64,000 nucleotides of DNA from Spirochaetaceae bacterium. Its GTDB lineage: Bacteria; Myxococcota_A; UBA9160; UBA4427. Shown in pieces: positions 61,286-64,000 of the stretch. The translations under genes were made by a program, and so were the position numbers. The stretch covers positions 620,001 through 684,000 of the forward strand of contig JACKFD010000001.1 in the NCBI GenBank assembly GCA_020632655.1, read 5' to 3'. Numbering within the stretch: position 1 is the stretch's first letter; each line of letters starts with the position of its first letter. The notes under the pieces were generated by a model. That model worked only from the letters and a program-made list of their open reading frames with translations. It was not told the DNA's origin and ran no database searches.

Positions 61286-62998
61286 ATGACCGATTCAATC
61301 ACAGAGACCAGCGCAGCAGGAGAGTCCTTCGCGGACCTCTTCGGGAGCAGCGAACGCTCCTTCAAGGAAGGCGAGATCGCGAAGGGCAAGGTCCTCTCGA
61401 TCGACAACGACTACATCCAGGTCGACATCGGATTCAAGTCCGAAGGCATGATCGCCTCCTGGGAGTTCATGACCGAGGAAGGCGAGATCACCGTCAAGGT
61501 CGGTGATACCGTCGAAGTCCTCGTCGAGGAGGTCGAGAACGAGGACGGCCAGCTCGTGCTCTCGAAGGAGAAGGCCGAGCGGCTCAAGGTCTGGGACGAG
61601 ATCAGCAACGCCTACGACAACGAGGAGGCCGTGGAGGGCACGATCGTCGCCCGCGTGAAGGGCGGCCTCTCGGTCGACATCGGCGTGAAGGCCTTCCTCC
61701 CCGGCTCGCAGGTCGACCTGCGCCCCGTGCGCAACCTCGAGGCGCTGCTCGGCGAGAAGGCCAGCTTCAAGATCATCAAGTTCAACAAGCGTCGGGGCAA
61801 CATCGTCCTCTCGCGGCGCGCGCTGCTCGAGACCGAGCGCAAGAAGATGCGAGAGCAGACGCTCGAGACGCTGCAGGAGGGCCAGATCCTCGACGGTGTG
61901 ATCAAGAACCTGACCGACTACGGCGCCTTCATCGATCTCGGCGGCATCGACGGCCTGCTCCACATCACGGACATGTCCTGGGGCCGCATCAACCATCCGA
62001 GCGAGCTCTTCCAGGTCGGTGACGAGATCAAGGTCAAGGTGCTGAAGTTCGACGCGGAGGCGGAGCGGGTCTCGCTCGGCCTGAAGCAGATCCAGCCCGA
62101 CCCGTGGATCGACGCGGGCATGCGCTACCCGATCGGCATGCGCATCCAGGGCAAGGTCGTCTCGCTGACGGACTACGGTGCGTTCATCGAGCTCGAGCCC
62201 GGCATCGAGGGCCTCGTCCACGTCTCCGAGATGTCCTGGACCAAGCGCGTCAAGCACCCGTCCAAGGTCGTCTCGATCGGGGACGAGGTCGAGGCGGTCG
62301 TTCTCGACGTCGACGAGCGGGACCGCAAGATCTCGCTGGGCATGAAGCAGATCGAGGAGAACCCCTGGACGGTGATCGAGGAGCGCTACCCGGTCGGCAC
62401 CCGCGTGTCGGGCCAGGTCCGCAACATCACCAACTTCGGGATCTTCGTCGGTCTCGAGGAAGGGATCGACGGCCTCGTCCATGTTTCCGACATCTCGTGG
62501 ACGGAGCAGATCAAGCATCCCTCCGATCGCTTCGAGAAGGGTGACGAGGTCGAGGCGGTGGTGCTGAAGATCGACAAGGAGAACGAGAAGTTCTCCCTCG
62601 GCATCAAGCAGCTCCAGCCCAATCCCTGGGACGACATCCTCAAGAAGTACAAGGTGGGCAGCGAGGTGACGGGGCCGATCACGAGCGTGACCGACTTCGG
62701 CGTCTTCGTCCGGCTCGAGGACGGGATCGACGGGCTGGTCTACAGCTCGGAGCTCGGCCCGGAGCGCATCGACAATCCTGCCGATCACTTCCAGGAGGGC
62801 CAGGAGGTCACGGCGCTCGTGTCCAAGGTCGATGCGAACGAGCAGAAGATCTCCCTGTCGATCCGCGCGGTCACGGACAAGGCGGAGCGGGCTGCCCTCA
62901 AGCAGCTGGCCGAGCAGCAGTCCGTGAGCCAGACCACCACCCTGGGTGATCTGCTGGCGACCAAGCTGGCGCAGAAGTCGGGCGCTTCCGACGAATGA
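61286..62998 (+). CDS. rpsA: 30S ribosomal protein S1
   Basis: RNA-binding protein that recruits mRNA to the 30S subunit; 570 aa with six S1 repeats. Repeats 3-6 are the best conserved (for example NLTDYGAFIDLGGIDGLLHITDMSW and SLTDYGAFIELEPGIEGLVHVSEMSW). The two N-terminal repeats are divergent, as usual. AGGAG lies 13 bases before ATG 61286, longer than optimal. The stop is followed three bases later by a strong hairpin. Confidence 0.96.
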   Translation: MTDSITETSAAGESFADLFGSSERSFKEGEIAKGKVLSIDNDYIQVDIGFKSEGMIASWEFMTEEGEITVKVGDTVEVLVEEVENEDGQLVLSKEKAERLKVWDEISNAYDNEEAVEGTIVARVKGGLSVDIGVKAFLPGSQVDLRPVRNLEALLGEKASFKIIKFNKRRGNIVLSRRALLETERKKMREQTLETLQEGQILDGVIKNLTDYGAFIDLGGIDGLLHITDMSWGRINHPSELFQVGDEIKVKVLKFDAEAERVSLGLKQIQPDPWIDAGMRYPIGMRIQGKVVSLTDYGAFIELEPGIEGLVHVSEMSWTKRVKHPSKVVSIGDEVEAVVLDVDERDRKISLGMKQIEENPWTVIEERYPVGTRVSGQVRNITNFGIFVGLEEGIDGLVHVSDISWTEQIKHPSDRFEKGDEVEAVVLKIDKENEKFSLGIKQLQPNPWDDILKKYKVGSEVTGPITSVTDFGVFVRLEDGIDGLVYSSELGPERIDNPADHFQEGQEVTALVSKVDANEQKISLSIRAVTDKAERAALKQLAEQQSVSQTTTLGDLLATKLAQKSGASDE

Positions 62999-63000
62999 GT

Positions 63001-63039
63001 CTCCGGGGTGCCTGTCCGTCGCGGGCAGGCACCCCGGAG
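63001..63039 (+). terminator. 18-bp hairpin between rpsA and ihfB
   Basis: CTCCGGGGTGCCTG (63001-63014) pairs perfectly with 63026-63039; four more pairs inside, one G-T, leave a TCG triloop. It starts three bases after the rpsA stop and ends 34 bases before ihfB. No T run follows, so it may be an intrinsic pause, a partial terminator or a 3' stability stem. Confidence 0.7.
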
Positions 63040-63072
63040 TCCGTCGGCTCGTCGCATGTCTGGGGAGACGGA

Positions 63073-63408
63073 ATGACGAAGAGCGGTTTGATCGAAGAGG
63101 TGGCGAAGCGCACGCCTCATATCTCGAAGAAGGACACGGAGGTCGTCGTCAACACGATCTTCGACGCGATGATCGAGGCGCTTCGGAGCGGCGACCGGAT
63201 CGAGATCCGCGGCTTCGGCTCCTTCCAGGTCAAGATCCGGGAGGCTCGGGACGGTCGGAATCCGAAGACCGGCGAGCCCGTCCACATCTCGGCCAAGCGC
63301 ACGCCCTTCTTCAAGGTCGGCAAGGAGCTGAAGGAGATGGTGGACGGCGCACCGCGGAGCGACGCGTCGGAGGAGGACGAGCGGGTTCCGGGGCAGGCTT
63401 CGGCCTGA
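63073..63408 (+). CDS. ihfB: IHF-beta/HU-family DNA-bending protein
   Basis: A 111-aa nucleoid protein. MTKSGLIEEVAKRTPHISKKD begins the dimerisation helices, GDRIEIRGFGSFQVKIREA leads into the beta arm, and the tip motif RNPKTGEPVHI with KRTPFFKVGKELK follows. Position directly after rpsA matches ihfB. A Glu/Asp-rich tail of about 17 residues extends past the usual end. ATG 63073 is preceded by GGGGAG. Confidence 0.92.
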   Translation: MTKSGLIEEVAKRTPHISKKDTEVVVNTIFDAMIEALRSGDRIEIRGFGSFQVKIREARDGRNPKTGEPVHISAKRTPFFKVGKELKEMVDGAPRSDASEEDERVPGQASA

Positions 63409-63466
63409 GCCTCGTCTCGGGGTGCTGCGTGGAAGGCACTCCGATCGGCTGCAGGGGGTGGGCTTC

Positions 63467-63862
63467 GTGAAGCGTGCGGTGCTGTGGGTCCTGGGACTGG
63501 GGGCGATCGCGGGGGGCTGGGTGCTCGGCTGGAGCCTGCGCTCGGCGAACGTACAGGTCGTCGATCTCGACCTGATCTGGATCCGGGTGCCGAATCTCGA
63601 GCTCTGGTGGCTCGTGCTGCTGTCGATCGCCGCGGGATTCCTGCTGGCGACGCTGATCGTGGGCTTCGCCTGGCTGCGGGGAGCCCTGGTGAATCGTCGT
63701 TATCGCAAGTCGATCCGTCGGCTCGAGGCCGAGCTCCACGAGCTCCGGAGCCTGCCGCTCTCGGGCCGCGGCGACGCACCGCCGCTCGAGCGGGTGCCTG
63801 CGCCGCCCGGTGGACGGGTGCCCGCGCCTCCGCGCGCAGCGGCGGGCGCGGGGCGGGAGTAG
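63467..63862 (+). CDS. lapA: LapA-like membrane protein (DUF1049)
   Basis: A 131-aa inner-membrane protein with two helices: KRAVLWVLGLGAIAGGWVLG and ELWWLVLLSIAAGFLLATLIVGF. Between them is the family segment NVQVVDLDLIWIRVPN. A coiled-coil, then Pro-rich tail follows. LapA works with LapB in LpxC turnover and lipopolysaccharide assembly. GTG 63467 has AGGGGG upstream. A lapB-like gene starts three bases after its stop. Confidence 0.85.
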   Translation: MKRAVLWVLGLGAIAGGWVLGWSLRSANVQVVDLDLIWIRVPNLELWWLVLLSIAAGFLLATLIVGFAWLRGALVNRRYRKSIRRLEAELHELRSLPLSGRGDAPPLERVPAPPGGRVPAPPRAAAGAGRE

Positions 63863-63865
63863 TCG

Positions 63866-64000
63866 ATGGCCTGGGGACGCAGGGGGGCGGCCACGAGGCA
63901 GGCGGAGATCGAGCGCGCGCTTCGACGGGCGCTGCGTGCGGCCGTGGCCGGCGACTGGCCGGCGGCGGAGACCTGGCTGGAACGTCTGGTCGAGGCGGAC
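63866..64000 (+). CDS. lapB: LapB-like TPR protein (3' truncated by window edge)
   Basis: The first 45 codons only. The opening is MAWGRRGAATRQAEIERALR, followed by AVAGDWPAAETWLERLVEAD, which has the spacing of a TPR helix pair as in LapB. Placement right after lapA supports LapB, but too little is visible to be sure. It lacks the N-terminal membrane helix typical of LapB, at least in this part. Confidence 0.55.
   Translation, partial: MAWGRRGAATRQAEIERALRRALRAAVAGDWPAAETWLERLVEAD

Overview
The window is dense, G+C-rich bacterial chromosome with short intergenic gaps, many GTG and TTG starts, and many four-base stop/start overlaps. The gene order recalls Deltaproteobacteria/Myxococcota-type Gram-negatives. 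Type IV pilus assembly genes sit beside shikimate genes (pilMNOPQ, aroK-aroB, aroQ), roadblock and TPR proteins are present, and an outer membrane is implied by lptD, lapA, pilP and pilQ. I infer an uncultivated or little-studied deltaproteobacterial lineage; no marker in the window fixes it further. I see no prophage, insertion sequence, CRISPR array or plasmid function, so this is core chromosome with scattered lineage-specific genes.

Layout. 1-5820: pilMNOPQ, closed by a strong terminator. 5919-9315: a fused shikimate kinase/3-dehydroquinate synthase, an unknown protein, a roadblock protein and aroQ. 9511-14328: a large acidic TPR protein and an ExeA-like AAA ATPase, then tRNA-Gly(CCC) at 14477. 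14697-24717: mprF, a small channel-like protein, serB, an MFS transporter, a cytidylate-kinase-like protein, a sodium:solute symporter, a sirtuin and an NAD-kinase-like protein. 25006-31637: a signalling block with a two-TM sensor, a coiled-coil protein with a degenerate methyltransferase-like end, and a Ser/Thr kinase fused to a cyclic-nucleotide-binding fold. 31743-41545: greB, chaC-like, cvpA-like, a PqqA-like peptide, a sulfotransferase, a PilZ-cNMP protein, an exosortase, queG, a methyltransferase, a glycerophosphodiesterase, dcd, dtd and a secreted protein. 41714-48185: a ccdA/tlpA pair, a beta-helix protein, a Crp-like regulator and lptD. 48329-55080: trpEGDCFBA. 55058-57450: coaE and a GGDEF protein. 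57925-64000: pheA, hisC, tyrA, rpsA, ihfB, lapA and the start of a lapB-like gene.

The genes support three themes. The first is aromatic amino-acid synthesis: the shikimate steps, the whole tryptophan pathway, and the phenylalanine/tyrosine branch, with aroA and cmk absent from their usual place before rpsA. The second is envelope biogenesis: type IV pili, LptD, LapA, MprF, an exosortase and cytochrome c/thiol proteins. The third is second-messenger signalling: PilZ, GGDEF, and three cyclic-nucleotide-binding folds, two of them lacking the usual ligand residues.

The features most worth a second look are: an orphan PqqA-like precursor peptide downstream of a sulfotransferase; a recurring TANNNT box 6-9 bases before start codons that lack a ribosome-binding site, suggesting leaderless mRNAs; a 41-base duplication that made a 14-codon minigene between the sirtuin and the symporter; a probable CTG start for dtd; an 18-bp hairpin between rpsA and ihfB; and a long inverted repeat in the 605-base gap before the Crp-like gene.
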